A stretch of 64,000 nt of DNA from Zhongshania aliphaticivorans (GCF_001586255.1 NZ_CP014544.1:3566501-3630500); one strand, 5' to 3'; counted from the first letter of the stretch, positions 1 to 10,031 are shown. Notes: generated by a model not told the origin, from the letters alone. A program made the numbers and translations.

Positions 1-1
1 T

Positions 2-151
2 GACCTCAAGGGTGGTGTGCATAGTGGGCAGCCCGCACGCAATAAAGAGCAACTCAAACAGAAGGTATCGAAGCACATGCGTATGCTGCAACGGAAGCCA
101 CATCGTGTCCGCAAATATTTTAAGCACGAGAAAATTCGTTATGCCGCATAA
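2..151 (+). mobile_element. IS630-family transposase, C-terminal fragment
   Basis: The first 49 codons form an open frame that enters from the left edge and ends at TAA 149-151. The peptide is basic and ends in a block with KPHRVRKYFKHEKIRYAA. This closely resembles the C-terminus of IS630-type DDE transposases, which commonly end in a RVRKYF...YAA block. The catalytic DDE residues lie outside the window, so activity cannot be judged. The element's right end should lie between 152 and about 215, just before the YbaK-like gene. I could not delimit its terminal inverted repeat or the TA target duplication from one end alone. Confidence 0.7.
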
Positions 152-215
152 CAGATACCAAAATCCGCCGGGTTAATAATGAATGCGTTTCTTGCAAACG
201 CCGGAGGATAAAACC

Positions 216-713
216 GTGAGTATGTCTCCACGCATCGCCGCCCACCTCAATAAAATTGGGGTTAATTTTGACCTAGTCAGCCACGCCCATAGCCGCAATA
301 GCATGCAAAGCGCACGCATGGCGAAACTACCGCCCTCGCAAATTGCCAAGGCAGTAATACTGCACGACGGCGACCGCTACCGCATGTGCGTGATTCCCGC
401 AAACCATCGGCTCATACTCGAGCGCGTCAATGCCCACATGCACGGCAACTACCGCCTGGCAACGGAGCGCGAAGTCGCCATGCTTTTCGACGACTGTGAA
501 ATTGGCGCGGTTCCCGCTCTCGGCCAAGTCTATGGCCTGCCCGTTAGCTGGGAAGTCGAGTTCAATCACGCCAAAGACGTTTACCTCGAGAGCGGTGACC
601 ACGAACACTTAATCCATCTTCAGCACGGGGCATTTATGGAGCTGATGAATGGGCAGGATCATTTGTATATGAGCTGCCCACAAGACGATCGCTTCGGATC
701 TATAGTTCACTAA
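216..713 (+). CDS. YbaK/prolyl-tRNA-editing-domain protein
   Basis: This 165-residue protein is essentially one YbaK/aa-tRNA editing domain, the fold that hydrolyses misacylated tRNAs (Ala- or Cys-tRNA(Pro)) or serves as a free-standing deacylase in the cytoplasm. The family core is visible as AKAVILHDGDRYRMCVIPA; its conserved lysine is the residue needed for deacylation in characterised members. A GGAGGA at 203-208 sits 7 nt before GTG 216, which I take as the start. ATG 222 is a close alternative, and an ATG at 183 lacks a ribosome site. Substrate specificity cannot be read from sequence. It follows the transposase remnant and has no operon partner. Confidence 0.75.
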   Translation: MSMSPRIAAHLNKIGVNFDLVSHAHSRNSMQSARMAKLPPSQIAKAVILHDGDRYRMCVIPANHRLILERVNAHMHGNYRLATEREVAMLFDDCEIGAVPALGQVYGLPVSWEVEFNHAKDVYLESGDHEHLIHLQHGAFMELMNGQDHLYMSCPQDDRFGSIVH

Positions 714-944
714 CACGTATTGACGCCCTCGCTGCCGCTATCCCGAGCGGGGCCGTTCTATGGTCCCGCACAGTCGCTATGCCCCCTACCAAGACGGCCT
801 TCATAAAGCCCTTTGAAAATAACTACACTATGGTGTAAATTTATATTATGGTTACTTCAAGCCATATACGGAGAAGCGCCCAGTAATAGCGCTTCAGCAA
901 GGTCGAAATTAAACCAGGATAAAAACCATAAATGGGGAGCAAAG

Positions 945-1823
945 ATGCAAGATTTCACCGATAAAGTCGTTGTCGTTACCGGCAGCGCTAGCGGCATAGG
1001 CAAGGCACTGGCCAAGGCGTTTCTCGCTGGAGGCGCCAAGGTAGTGCTTTCTGATGTCGAAAAAACAGCATTGGATAAAACCGCCGCCGAGCTTAGTGCC
1101 AACGGCGGCGTGGTACGCGCCATTGTCACCGATGTATCAAAAGCGGAGTCGGTCACCGCCCTCGCCGATGCTGTGTTTGCGGAGTTTGGTGCCTGCCATA
1201 TTCTTTGTAACAATGCCGGCGTTAGCGTTTCAAACTGCAATGTTTGGGACACCACCCCCAACGACTGGGCCTGGGTATTAGGGGTAAATTTACGGGGCGT
1301 TGCCCACGGTATTCAAGCATTTGTGGCGCGAATGATTGAGTCGGGCGAACCCGGCTTAATTATGAATACCTCGTCGGGCGATGGCGGCATATCCCCCCTC
1401 GCCGACCAGTCGGTATACGCCTGCAGCAAAGCCGGTGTGTCTATTATGACCGAATGCCTAAACGCCCAGCTTGTCGGCCAAAACACCAAGCTCCGCGCCT
1501 GTATTTTCTACCCTTCTGGCGGCATTTTGCCAACCGGAATTTGGACCACGCGCCGCAACCGTCCCGCCGAATTAGCGCGCGAGAAGCCAGCCCCCGCTGG
1601 CGGCGAAATGACCTTTGACGAATTCATGACGGGCATGAAAGAAATTGGCGTTGAACTGCCAGTTCAAGATTTAGATGAATTAGCGGCATTCGCCCTAGAT
1701 GGAATACGCAAGGAAGATTTTGTCATTATGATTGGCCGCGAAACGATGGAAGCGACACTCGTAGCGCGCGCCAAAAAGCTGGCTAACGGCCAGTGCCCGA
1801 TCGAACACGGTCTACACGGCTAA
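945..1823 (+). CDS. Short-chain dehydrogenase/reductase (SDR)
   Basis: A classical SDR of 292 residues, a cytosolic NAD(P)-dependent oxidoreductase. Visible hallmarks are the glycine motif TGSASGIG (12-19), NNAG (89-92), the catalytic serine near 143-144 and YACSK (Y158, K162). The C-terminal half (about 190-292) is longer than a minimal SDR and carries an insert rich in Arg, Pro and Glu that may shape the substrate pocket. ATG 945 is chosen because GGGGAG (934-939) lies just upstream. An in-frame ATG at 813 would add 44 unlikely residues. The substrate is unknown; such enzymes are common in lipid and steroid catabolism. A hairpin follows the stop. Confidence 0.85.
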   Translation: MQDFTDKVVVVTGSASGIGKALAKAFLAGGAKVVLSDVEKTALDKTAAELSANGGVVRAIVTDVSKAESVTALADAVFAEFGACHILCNNAGVSVSNCNVWDTTPNDWAWVLGVNLRGVAHGIQAFVARMIESGEPGLIMNTSSGDGGISPLADQSVYACSKAGVSIMTECLNAQLVGQNTKLRACIFYPSGGILPTGIWTTRRNRPAELAREKPAPAGGEMTFDEFMTGMKEIGVELPVQDLDELAAFALDGIRKEDFVIMIGRETMEATLVARAKKLANGQCPIEHGLHG

Positions 1824-1829
1824 GACTGT

Positions 1830-1861
1830 GCCGGGCAATACTCTCTGGAGCATTGCCCGGC
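1830..1861 (+). terminator. Hairpin terminator after the SDR gene
   Basis: A 10-bp perfect stem (GCCGGGCAAT at 1830-1839 pairing with ATTGCCCGGC at 1852-1861) encloses a 12-nt loop that can itself form a 3-bp helix. It begins 6 nt after the SDR stop. There is no long U tract downstream, so intrinsic termination is likely but not certain. Confidence 0.5.
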
Positions 1862-1913
1862 CGGTTTCACTGCTGTAGTTTAGGCTGCTGTCACCTCAAA
1901 CCGGAGCGCCAAA

Positions 1914-2297
1914 ATGAACAGCCCCCTCGCCGCATGGCACCAGGCTATTAGCGCTAAAGACGCCACCGCCCTAGACACCCTTCTCGCTGACACCGCAGTA
2001 TTTCATTCACCCGTTGTGCATAGCCCGCAAGTGGGCAAAGACGTGACCAAGATGTATCTAAGCGCCGCCTTTCATGTTTTGGCCAACGACAGTTTTCACT
2101 ATGTTCGCGAAGTCGTAGACGGCCAAAACGCCGTTCTCGAATTTGTTGTGGAAGTGGACGGCGTCACCGTAAACGGTGTCGACATGATTCACTGGGATGA
2201 AAACGGTAAGATTGCCGATTTTAAGGTGATGCTCAGACCCTACAAAGCAATCAATCTTATCAAAGATAAAATGCGGGCAATGCTAGAAAGCCTATAA
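1914..2297 (+). CDS. SnoaL/NTF2-like protein
   Basis: A 127-residue single-domain protein that reads as an NTF2/SnoaL-like alpha+beta barrel. It starts with a helix containing WHQAISAKDATALDTLLAD, typical of polyketide-cyclase-like or ketosteroid-isomerase-like small enzymes, followed by FHSPVVHSP and a C-terminal strand region VLEFVVEVDGVTVNGVDMIHWDENGKI. These proteins may be isomerases, dehydratases or non-catalytic binders, so no reaction is assigned. CGGAG (1902-1906) lies 7 nt before the ATG. It is codirectional with the SDR gene but separated from it by a hairpin, so separate transcription is likely. Confidence 0.7.
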   Translation: MNSPLAAWHQAISAKDATALDTLLADTAVFHSPVVHSPQVGKDVTKMYLSAAFHVLANDSFHYVREVVDGQNAVLEFVVEVDGVTVNGVDMIHWDENGKIADFKVMLRPYKAINLIKDKMRAMLESL

Positions 2298-2304
2298 TCG
2301 CTTA

Positions 2305-2631
2305 TTACAGCGCCTGCGCAGGTATATCCACAAGCTCCAGCACACCTGTATTTACCGGCAAGCTCGTCGGTAGGCTCAGCGAGCCAACAGTATCTAGCAG
2401 CGAACCACCAAGGACCACGCCCGCACCGGGCAGGCTCAGGGTATCATCGAGCAGACTACCACGGAGCATATCGCCGCCAACAACCAAACCAATATCGAGA
2501 AGCTCGCTACTACTGGGTACGATTCCGGCCACCACAGGCACCGTCTGCGCTGATAGCGATGAACTCGCCACCATAGCCACAAGAACGAGAGCGCAAGTAT
2601 TAAGTGCGCGATATCCACCAAGTTTAAACAT
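2305..2631 (-). CDS. Small exported protein of unknown function
   Basis: I do not recognise this 108-residue protein. The N-terminus has a signal-peptide layout: a short basic n-region, a hydrophobic stretch ending VAMVASSSLSA, then a probable cleavage before QTVPVV. The mature part (about 80 residues) is rich in Gly, Leu, Ser and Val, has no Cys and very few charges, and repeats GGSLLDT/GGDMLRGSLLDDT-like segments. ATG 2631 is preceded by GGAG; the upstream TTG is less likely. It ends 7 nt from the convergent SnoaL-like gene. A periplasmic or outer-membrane-associated location is inferred. Confidence 0.55.
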   Translation of the reverse strand: MFKLGGYRALNTCALVLVAMVASSSLSAQTVPVVAGIVPSSSELLDIGLVVGGDMLRGSLLDDTLSLPGAGVVLGGSLLDTVGSLSLPTSLPVNTGVLELVDIPAQAL

Positions 2632-2776
2632 CTTCAACTCCAATTAGTCCCTGTGTGCACTGTATTTTCAGTCGGGCTCAAAATACCACAAAACCCGACT
2701 AAAAATCCCCTAGCTAGACACCGCCCAATGGTCCAGTAAGCGGCATGCCGTCGTTCAATTGCCTTAATAACAGGCA

Positions 2777-3661
2777 TCAAACAGCGCCTGACGCCCCAAA
2801 CCCCCTAGCCAGAAAGTCAACGAGTAGCTTAATTTTGGGCGACAAATGGCGATTATGGGGAAACAGCGCCCAAATGCCCTCCTCAGGCTCACGGTAGTGA
2901 TCGAGTAGGCTAATCAAACGCCCCTCGTCGAGATAAGCTTGAACATAGTAGTCCGGCAATTGAATCACACCGAGGCCTTTTAAGGCGGCATCAACCAGCG
3001 CGTAACCACTATTACAGTGGATGCGACCCGACACCCGAACATTGCGAGATTTTCCGCCCTCCTCAAAACGCCAGAAATCCGACGCCCCCACCAAGCAATT
3101 ATGCTGTTCCAACTCAGCCAGCGAGTGGGGAATACCGTAGCGATCTAAATATTCAGGCGCCGCGCAAACAAAGCGGGTGCGCGCCGCAAGCTTTCTGGCC
3201 ATCATCGCCGAGTCACTTAAGTTACCAATGCGAATCGCCACGTCATATCCTTGGGTAACAAGGTCGTCAAGCTGATTGCTTAAATCACAGTGCAGCTCCA
3301 GCTCTGGGTAAAGTAACAGAAAGTCATTAACCAGCGGCATGACACTTTCCTCACCAAACGTGGTGGGTGCCGTCATCTTAATTTTACCCCGCGGCGTAGT
3401 TTGCAGGTCTAAAATCGCGCGCTCCGCCTCGTCAAGACCATCCATTAAACTGCGACAGTGCTGATAATAAACCCCGCCATTTTCAGTCATCACCACCTTA
3501 CGGGTGCTGCGGAAAAACAATTTAGCCCCCAGACGATTCTCTAAAGCACTGATTTGTCGACTTACCTGCGCTACCGACACGGCCAAGCGTGCCGCCGCAG
3601 CGGTAAAGCTACCAGTCTCGGCCACCGCCACAAATTCAGCCACCCCCTGCCACTGAGTCAT
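2777..3661 (-). CDS. LysR-family transcriptional regulator
   Basis: A 294-residue LysR-type regulator. The winged helix-turn-helix occupies about residues 1-60 (FVAVAETGSFTAAAARLAVS...VSRQISALENRLGAKLF). The periplasmic-binding-protein-like effector domain runs from about 90 to 290 (PRGKIKMTAP...). The length is typical of the family and closest to the CrgA/AaeR-like subgroup. It is transcribed divergently from the formaldehyde-detoxification genes across a 115-bp spacer, the classic arrangement for a LysR regulator and its target. The inducer (formaldehyde, S-hydroxymethylglutathione or something unrelated) is not shown by sequence. Confidence 0.9.
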   Translation of the reverse strand: MTQWQGVAEFVAVAETGSFTAAAARLAVSVAQVSRQISALENRLGAKLFFRSTRKVVMTENGGVYYQHCRSLMDGLDEAERAILDLQTTPRGKIKMTAPTTFGEESVMPLVNDFLLLYPELELHCDLSNQLDDLVTQGYDVAIRIGNLSDSAMMARKLAARTRFVCAAPEYLDRYGIPHSLAELEQHNCLVGASDFWRFEEGGKSRNVRVSGRIHCNSGYALVDAALKGLGVIQLPDYYVQAYLDEGRLISLLDHYREPEEGIWALFPHNRHLSPKIKLLVDFLARGFGASGAV

Positions 3662-3677
3662 TATTACATTCTCGTAA

Positions 3678-4901
<1,224 letters not shown>

Positions 4902-4949
4902 GCCAACACAGCCCATAAGGCGCACGGCTGCAAGGTCGTGCGAATCACC

Positions 4950-5789
4950 ATGACCATTGAAAACATCAGCAGCAACAAGGTTTTCGGCGGCTGGCACAAG
5001 CAGTACCGCCACCGCTCCAGCACCCTAAATTGCGATATGCGCTTTGCGATATTTTTGCCGCCGCAAATCAACACTGGCGTAAAAGTGCCCGCTTTTTATT
5101 GGTTATCTGGCTTAACCTGCACCGACGAGAATTTTATGCAAAAAAGCGGCGCCCAGCGTATCGCCGCTGAACTCGGCATTGCCCTTATCGCGCCTGACAC
5201 CAGTCCGCGCGGCGAAGACGTTGCCGACGACGACAGTTACGACCTCGGCAAAGGCGCAGGCTTTTACCTAAATGCCAGCCAAGCGCCGTGGAATCGTCAT
5301 TTCCATATGTACGATTATATCGTTAAGGAACTGCCGGAACTCATTGAGCAGCATTTCCCCATCTCAACTCAGCGCGCTATTTCCGGTCATTCCATGGGTG
5401 GCCACGGCGCCTTGACCATCGCCCTAAAAAACCCGAAGCGCTACACCTCTGTGTCTGCGTTTAGCCCGATAAGCAATCCCATTAACTGTCCTTGGGGGCA
5501 AAAGGCCTTTAGCGCTTATTTAGGCAATGACAAAGACACCTGGAAAGCATACGACAGCTGCGAACTCATGGGCACGGCAACAGAGCGGCTCCCAACCCTC
5601 ATCGATCAGGGCAATGATGACCAGTTTCTCAACGAGCAACTCAAACCCCATTTACTGGCGGCAGCGGCCAAGAAACGAGCCTATCCCTTGCAGCTGAACT
5701 ATCACGACGGCTATGACCATAGTTATTATTTTATCGCCAGTTTTATAGAATCTCATTTACGCTTTCATCACCAGCACCTTTATTGCTAA
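4950..5789 (+). CDS. fghA: S-formylglutathione hydrolase
   Basis: A 279-residue esterase-D family alpha/beta hydrolase that splits S-formylglutathione into formate and glutathione in the cytosol. The nucleophile elbow is GHSMGG (Ser148). The expected Asp is in DQGNDDQF (about 224) and the His in HDGYDHS (about 257). The N-terminus [15 protein letters not shown] is characteristic of the family and fixes the start at ATG 4950; an in-frame GTG at 4938 is too close to the upstream purine stretch. It lies downstream of adhC and is probably cotranscribed with it. Confidence 0.93.
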   Translation: MTIENISSNKVFGGWHKQYRHRSSTLNCDMRFAIFLPPQINTGVKVPAFYWLSGLTCTDENFMQKSGAQRIAAELGIALIAPDTSPRGEDVADDDSYDLGKGAGFYLNASQAPWNRHFHMYDYIVKELPELIEQHFPISTQRAISGHSMGGHGALTIALKNPKRYTSVSAFSPISNPINCPWGQKAFSAYLGNDKDTWKAYDSCELMGTATERLPTLIDQGNDDQFLNEQLKPHLLAAAAKKRAYPLQLNYHDGYDHSYYFIASFIESHLRFHHQHLYC

Positions 5790-6124
5790 GGTCTAAGCAG
5801 CTAAATAAATGACTGCTGAGCGTCCCCATCGGTTCACCGAATCGTGTCGTGGTGCGAAATGCAGTCTTTTACCTTCGAAGTTCCTTGAATTTAGCAGCAC
5901 TTTCTAGGCAAATACCCGGCGCTCAAACATTCCAGACACTATACCTCCAGCAATACCGATTGACATTGGTGGCCTTTATTTCCGAAAAATGAAACTTTCT
6001 CACAAAGTTACACTCACAAAATTACGTGCAGGAGAAAATCGCAAAAAAAAGCAGGGAGCGCTTCCATTCACGAGTCGAAACCAATGTTTACTTAATGGGT
6101 ATTGACGAAAAATTGGAGGAAATT
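5790..6124. other. 335-bp intergenic region without a gene
   Basis: No coding sequence or RNA gene is visible between fghA and the DUF4382 lipoprotein gene. A -35-like TTGACA occurs at 5960-5965 without a convincing -10 partner at normal spacing. The last bases carry the strong ribosome site of the next gene (GGAGG near 6115). No convincing hairpin terminator for fghA was found. Confidence 0.5.
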
Positions 6125-7168
6125 ATGCGTTTTGAATTAACGCCTAAGCTCAACAATATTATTAAATTTACAAGCCTAGGCCTCGGCATATCCTTAGTCA
6201 GCGCATGCAATGACTCATCCAACCATCCGGTGCCACCACATGCCGAAACGTCAACGGCAACATTCTCGGTAACCGACGCGCCTGTTGACGCCGTCGACGG
6301 CGTGAAACTTACCTTCAACCGCCTAGAACTTAAACACGCTGATGGCGATATAATTAAGCTCAATTTTAGCGAGCCGGTGGTTATCCCTAACTTGCTCAAT
6401 CTAACGGGAAATATCGCTACACCAATCATTTCCGATGCGACCATACCAGCAGGTAACTACCAGTGGATCCGACTTTTCATTGAGGGCGGCTACCCCGATT
6501 CAACGGTGTCACCAAAACTGGGGAACGAAGCCGATCTATTTATTCCAGGTCAGCAGAACACGAGCAATGTAGAGCAATCACTATTATTAAATTCTGGATT
6601 TATAGCGCCAACCGGCGGTGAAGCGGCATTCACAATCGACTTTGTTTTGCGCAAAGCACTCACCAAACCGGCGAATGCAGATTACTACTTATTACGCCCC
6701 GCACTTCGGTTAGTGAATGACGCCGAAGTGGGCACTATTGCGGGTACAGTCGACTCAACCGTCATTGCCAGCAACGCGTGTAGTGATCTGAGCGGACACA
6801 GCGTCTATTTGTATGAGGGCGACATCAATTCAGCGAACCAAAGACCAGAAGACTTCTACGACCCCAGTATTGCGGCGGATCAAGCTAATGCCGAAACGGA
6901 AGCCGAGGTGGGTGATACAAGCGATTTAGCTAGACCGATTAGCAGTGCGGAAATCACTCAAAATGATAGTGGCGCCTATATCTTCAAAATCGGCTTTGTA
7001 GAGGCTACTGCTGCTGGCTACAGCGTCGCACTCACCTGCCAGTCTGCTTTCGACGAGCCAGACAGTGACGACGACATCAATTTCACCAACGCCATTCCGG
7101 TAGATGTCGACGCTGGGCAAACTAGCAATGTCAGGTTTTCTGTCGCACCAAACCCACCAAGCAACTAA
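6125..7168 (+). CDS. DUF4382-domain lipoprotein
   Basis: This 347-residue secreted lipoprotein has a basic N-terminus, a hydrophobic core and a lipobox LVSAC with the acylated Cys at about 28. The next segment, STATFSVTDAPVDAVDGVKLTFNRLELK (in pieces, about 42-70), is the typical opening of a DUF4382 domain, a beta-sandwich found in bacterial surface lipoproteins of unknown role. The domain runs to about 205 and is followed by a second beta-rich region starting near GTIAGTVDST. ATG 6125 is preceded by a very strong GGAGGA site, overriding an earlier in-frame GTG at 6026. No partner gene suggests a function. Confidence 0.75.
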   Translation: MRFELTPKLNNIIKFTSLGLGISLVSACNDSSNHPVPPHAETSTATFSVTDAPVDAVDGVKLTFNRLELKHADGDIIKLNFSEPVVIPNLLNLTGNIATPIISDATIPAGNYQWIRLFIEGGYPDSTVSPKLGNEADLFIPGQQNTSNVEQSLLLNSGFIAPTGGEAAFTIDFVLRKALTKPANADYYLLRPALRLVNDAEVGTIAGTVDSTVIASNACSDLSGHSVYLYEGDINSANQRPEDFYDPSIAADQANAETEAEVGDTSDLARPISSAEITQNDSGAYIFKIGFVEATAAGYSVALTCQSAFDEPDSDDDINFTNAIPVDVDAGQTSNVRFSVAPNPPSN

Positions 7169-7211
7169 GGTGAGTATTATGGACTCACCAACGAGGGCGA
7201 TGCCGCCCTCG
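7169..7211. terminator. Tandem hairpins between convergent genes
   Basis: Two perfect hairpins lie in the 56-bp gap between the DUF4382 gene and the convergent monooxygenase gene. The first is GGTGAGT/ACTCACC (7169-7175 with 7183-7189). The second is an 8-bp stem CGAGGGCG/CGCCCTCG (7192-7199 with 7204-7211) with a 4-nt loop. They probably act as bidirectional transcription stops. Neither has a long T run. Confidence 0.5.
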
Positions 7212-7224
7212 CCTATGCTAATGG

Positions 7225-8685
7225 TTAAGTGAGTTGATAATCCTTCCATTTTAAGCGCCGGGTTCGGCGAATATATTCATACGTCGAACCCGGCCAATTG
7301 TTAGTGATTTTATTGCCGTCCTTATACCAGCTCGCCTCAATCGCGTTCCACGCCATCTTGGCCAAGCGCCGCTGCATTTCACTGTTATATTCTTGTTCAG
7401 CCTCGGCTTTTACCTCAATCGCCGAGTAACCGTCGCGACCTAAAGCCGTAATTGCCTCGCAAATATAACGAGCCTGAGACTCTGCCATGATTACGATGGA
7501 GTTGTGACCAAGGTTTGTATTGGGGCCATACAGCACAAATAAATTCGGGAAGCCGCTCGTCATCATTCCTAAGTAGGCCTGAGCACCGCTACGCCAAGCA
7601 TCACGCAAATGCCTGCCCTCAACGCCGCGTATATCCATTGGCGCCAAAAACGGATTGGTTTTAAATCCGGTGCCGTAAATAATCACATCAGCTGGGATAT
7701 CGCGGCCGTCGGTGGTGGTAATACCGCGCTCTGTCACTTGCGCAATACCGTCAACCTCCAACTCAACATTCGACCTGGCCATCGCCGCGTAATAGTCATC
7801 AGATACCAGTATGCGCTTTGCGCCCATGGGATAATCAGGTGTTAATTTGGCCCGTAGCACTGGGTCGCCAATATGTTTATTAATATAGCGACGATGCATC
7901 CACAAGCCAATTCGGCAATGTAAACGTCGGCCCTGCATTATCGGGTATATCAACAATTCATTTCGCAGCCAAATACTAAAGCGGTAATAACTCGCCACCA
8001 GCGGGACCCGAGCCGACAACCATTGCTCCCATGCCGCGTAGGGCCGATCGAGCTTGGGGATCACCCAGTTTGCGCCACGCTGGAACACAGTCAGCTTTGC
8101 CGCCTCCGGCGCGATTTGCGGTATAAACTGCAAGGCGCTGGCGGCATTGCCAACAACCGCGACGTGTTTATTGCTAAGATCCACATCATGCTGCCAGCGC
8201 GCGGAATGAAATTGCGCGCCTTTAAACTCACTCTGGCCCGGAATTTCAGGGGTAAATGGGTGATGTAACTGGCCCACAGCGGCCACTAAAAACTGACAAC
8301 ACCACTCCTCGCCGTCGACGCTTCGTAGGCGCCAACATTTTCCCTGTTCATCGTATATTGCGCTAGCAACTTCCGTTGCGAAATGAATATGTTCATACAA
8401 ATTGTATTTCTTGGCCGTACCCTTAAGGTAGTCAAATATTTGCGGCTGCTCAGCCCATTTATATTGCCAATCGGCATTATGTTCAAAGGAGTAGCTGTAC
8501 AGCGCTGACGCAATATCGCACTCCGCACCGGGGTAATGATTTTCTCGCCATGTGCCGCCTACCTCGTCGGCCTTTTCCAAAATCGCAAAATCGCGAATAC
8601 CTGACTTTTGCAAATGAATCGCGAGGCCCATGCCTGAGAAGCCCGCGCCAATAATGATGATTTTTTTCTGTTTGCTCTCTGACAC
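7225..8685 (-). CDS. Flavin monooxygenase, Baeyer-Villiger type
   Basis: A 486-residue FAD/NADPH-dependent class B monooxygenase. The FAD Rossmann motif GAGFSG is at 13-18, GGTW at 43-46 and the NADPH motif VVGNAAS near 177-183. Between them FKGAQFHSARW (154-164) matches the Baeyer-Villiger fingerprint F-x-G-x3-H-x3-W. The residue after W is Gln rather than the usual Pro or Asp, so the fit is close but not perfect. Enzymes of this type convert ketones to esters or lactones. It lies downstream of the SMP-30-like gene on the same strand, with a 130-bp gap, and is likely part of the same cluster. The substrate is unknown. Confidence 0.85.
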   Translation of the reverse strand: MSESKQKKIIIIGAGFSGMGLAIHLQKSGIRDFAILEKADEVGGTWRENHYPGAECDIASALYSYSFEHNADWQYKWAEQPQIFDYLKGTAKKYNLYEHIHFATEVASAIYDEQGKCWRLRSVDGEEWCCQFLVAAVGQLHHPFTPEIPGQSEFKGAQFHSARWQHDVDLSNKHVAVVGNAASALQFIPQIAPEAAKLTVFQRGANWVIPKLDRPYAAWEQWLSARVPLVASYYRFSIWLRNELLIYPIMQGRRLHCRIGLWMHRRYINKHIGDPVLRAKLTPDYPMGAKRILVSDDYYAAMARSNVELEVDGIAQVTERGITTTDGRDIPADVIIYGTGFKTNPFLAPMDIRGVEGRHLRDAWRSGAQAYLGMMTSGFPNLFVLYGPNTNLGHNSIVIMAESQARYICEAITALGRDGYSAIEVKAEAEQEYNSEMQRRLAKMAWNAIEASWYKDGNKITNNWPGSTYEYIRRTRRLKWKDYQLT

Positions 8686-8815
8686 TCGTCGCCCTCAACT
8701 TGCGTGCTTTAGCTTCTTTCGCGATACGTCACTAGACGCTAGCGTAAAGCGATTATTATTTTCAAAAATGACCGGATGGCCTAGCAATATCGCGTACCGA
8801 GCGCGGCCCATCACG

Positions 8816-9928
8816 CTAGTTCACGGGTTCGCGCTGCTCCATGGTGCGAGGCAACGGCAACACTGCCACAGCAGGCATTGCCAAGCTACCCAACCAAATA
8901 TGACCATCGTACTCATTAACACTGGTCACCGTATGGTAAATGCCAGCGCCCGACTGCAAATTAAATTTAACACTGCCGTCTAAACCTAAGCCGACAACAA
9001 AGCCATAGTGATCAGATGGCACGAGCAGTTCGGCGGGCAAGCCACCAAGTAATTTGCGGACAAACGGGTACGAGGCCAATGCATCTATCTCTTTACTTCG
9101 CAACGCAGGCATCGCCACCCAAAAGGTATCAACACCATTAAAGCTGATGTTATCCGGCATACCGGGCAAACCCTCGATAAACACATCGCTCACGCCGGCT
9201 TTTGGCCCCTTTAGCCAAAGGCGGCTTACCCGCGACGCACCGGTTTCATTTACCAGCACCCAGTTATCGTCTGGGCCGAGGGCAACCCCATTCGCAAAAT
9301 ACAAACCCTGTAAATGCACCTTGGTTTGGCCGGTAGTGGGTGAATAACTGAGTAAGCGACCTGTTGCGCTGGCCTCCACTAAATCAAAAATATAATCGTG
9401 TAAACCGAAGCGCGTTGAGACATCGCTAAACCAAATGGTGCCGTCCTCAGCAACATCGACATCATCAATAAAACGTAAAGAGGGGTCATCGGCATAATCG
9501 ACGAGTGTTGTTATTTCGCCCGACGGTGACACTGACAGCAAACCTTTGAAAGCATCTGCCACAATCAAGTTTCCGCCGCCATCAAACTGCATACCCAAGG
9601 GACGGCCGCCAGTGTTAACAAACTCCTTAGCAGTAGCGCCTACTACTTGGCCGCCGTGAACAACAAAACTGACAATACGACCATCTTGATAACCCGTATA
9701 AAAATCACCATCAGGGCCTTTTACAATGTCTTCTGGCCCTGTGCCGATATTCTGCAAATATGTCGTTACCGCTGCCAAGCGTTCATTTTCCGCGAAGTCG
9801 CCGTTCAAACCAGCACTAACCGGAACGCTAAACACCACCGGCTGAAGAGGCGAGCGGACATATAACACCAAGCCCGCAGCGAATATGAGTAAAGCCACGA
9901 TGGCGCTCGCACGCAAAAAACCTTTCAT
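8816..9928 (-). CDS. SMP-30/strictosidine-synthase-like beta-propeller protein, membrane-anchored
   Basis: This 370-residue protein begins with one hydrophobic segment (about 5-27), acting as a signal anchor, followed by a periplasmic six-bladed beta-propeller. Propeller signatures include GPEDIVKGPDGDFYTG, RPLGMQFDGGGNLIVADAFKGL, FANGVALGPDDNWVLVNE and MPDNISFNGVDTFWVA, all typical of the SMP-30/gluconolactonase/strictosidine-synthase superfamily. Members hydrolyse lactones or organophosphates, or have no known activity. Upstream of a Baeyer-Villiger-type monooxygenase, a lactonase role is an attractive inference but not proven. A GAGGGTG ribosome site precedes ATG 9928. It is divergent from the AraC regulator. 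Confidence 0.75.
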   Translation of the reverse strand: MKGFLRASAIVALLIFAAGLVLYVRSPLQPVVFSVPVSAGLNGDFAENERLAAVTTYLQNIGTGPEDIVKGPDGDFYTGYQDGRIVSFVVHGGQVVGATAKEFVNTGGRPLGMQFDGGGNLIVADAFKGLLSVSPSGEITTLVDYADDPSLRFIDDVDVAEDGTIWFSDVSTRFGLHDYIFDLVEASATGRLLSYSPTTGQTKVHLQGLYFANGVALGPDDNWVLVNETGASRVSRLWLKGPKAGVSDVFIEGLPGMPDNISFNGVDTFWVAMPALRSKEIDALASYPFVRKLLGGLPAELLVPSDHYGFVVGLGLDGSVKFNLQSGAGIYHTVTSVNEYDGHIWLGSLAMPAVAVLPLPRTMEQREPVN

Positions 9929-9976
9929 TACACACCCTCTTATTGTTATTACTTTTCAATTTACCGCAATACCGTT

Positions 9977-9992
9977 ATGCTAAATTTAGCAT
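9977..9992. promoter_or_regulatory. 16-bp perfect palindrome in divergent control region
   Basis: ATGCTAAATTTAGCAT is an exact palindrome midway between the SMP-30-like gene and the AraC gene. It overlaps the 3' side of a TGTCGTCAAATG box on the minus strand (9990-10001), so it may be part of the AraC-family operator or a binding site for a second dimeric regulator. Confidence 0.45.
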
Positions 9993-10001
9993 TTGACGAC
10001 A
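9990..10001 (-). promoter_or_regulatory. Candidate AraC-family box, copy 1 (TGTCGTCAAATG)
   Basis: On the minus strand this 12-mer reads TGTCGTCAAATG, the same word found twice as a direct repeat upstream of the TonB receptor gene at 11128 and 11149. It lies 62 nt upstream of the SMP-30-like start codon, a normal place for an activator site. Its recurrence suggests a shared regulator, most simply the AraC protein encoded next door. Confidence 0.5.
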
Positions 10002-10031
10002 GTCAGGCCGACACTCTTGTGGATGTAAGCA

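Noticed and set aside
5960-5988. Sigma-70 promoter at TTGACA
   Set aside because: No acceptable -10 hexamer occurs at 15-19 bp spacing.
6026-6124. Extended N-terminus of the DUF4382 lipoprotein
   Set aside because: The added 33 residues would precede the signal peptide and bury the lipobox; the strong GGAGGA site favours ATG 6125.
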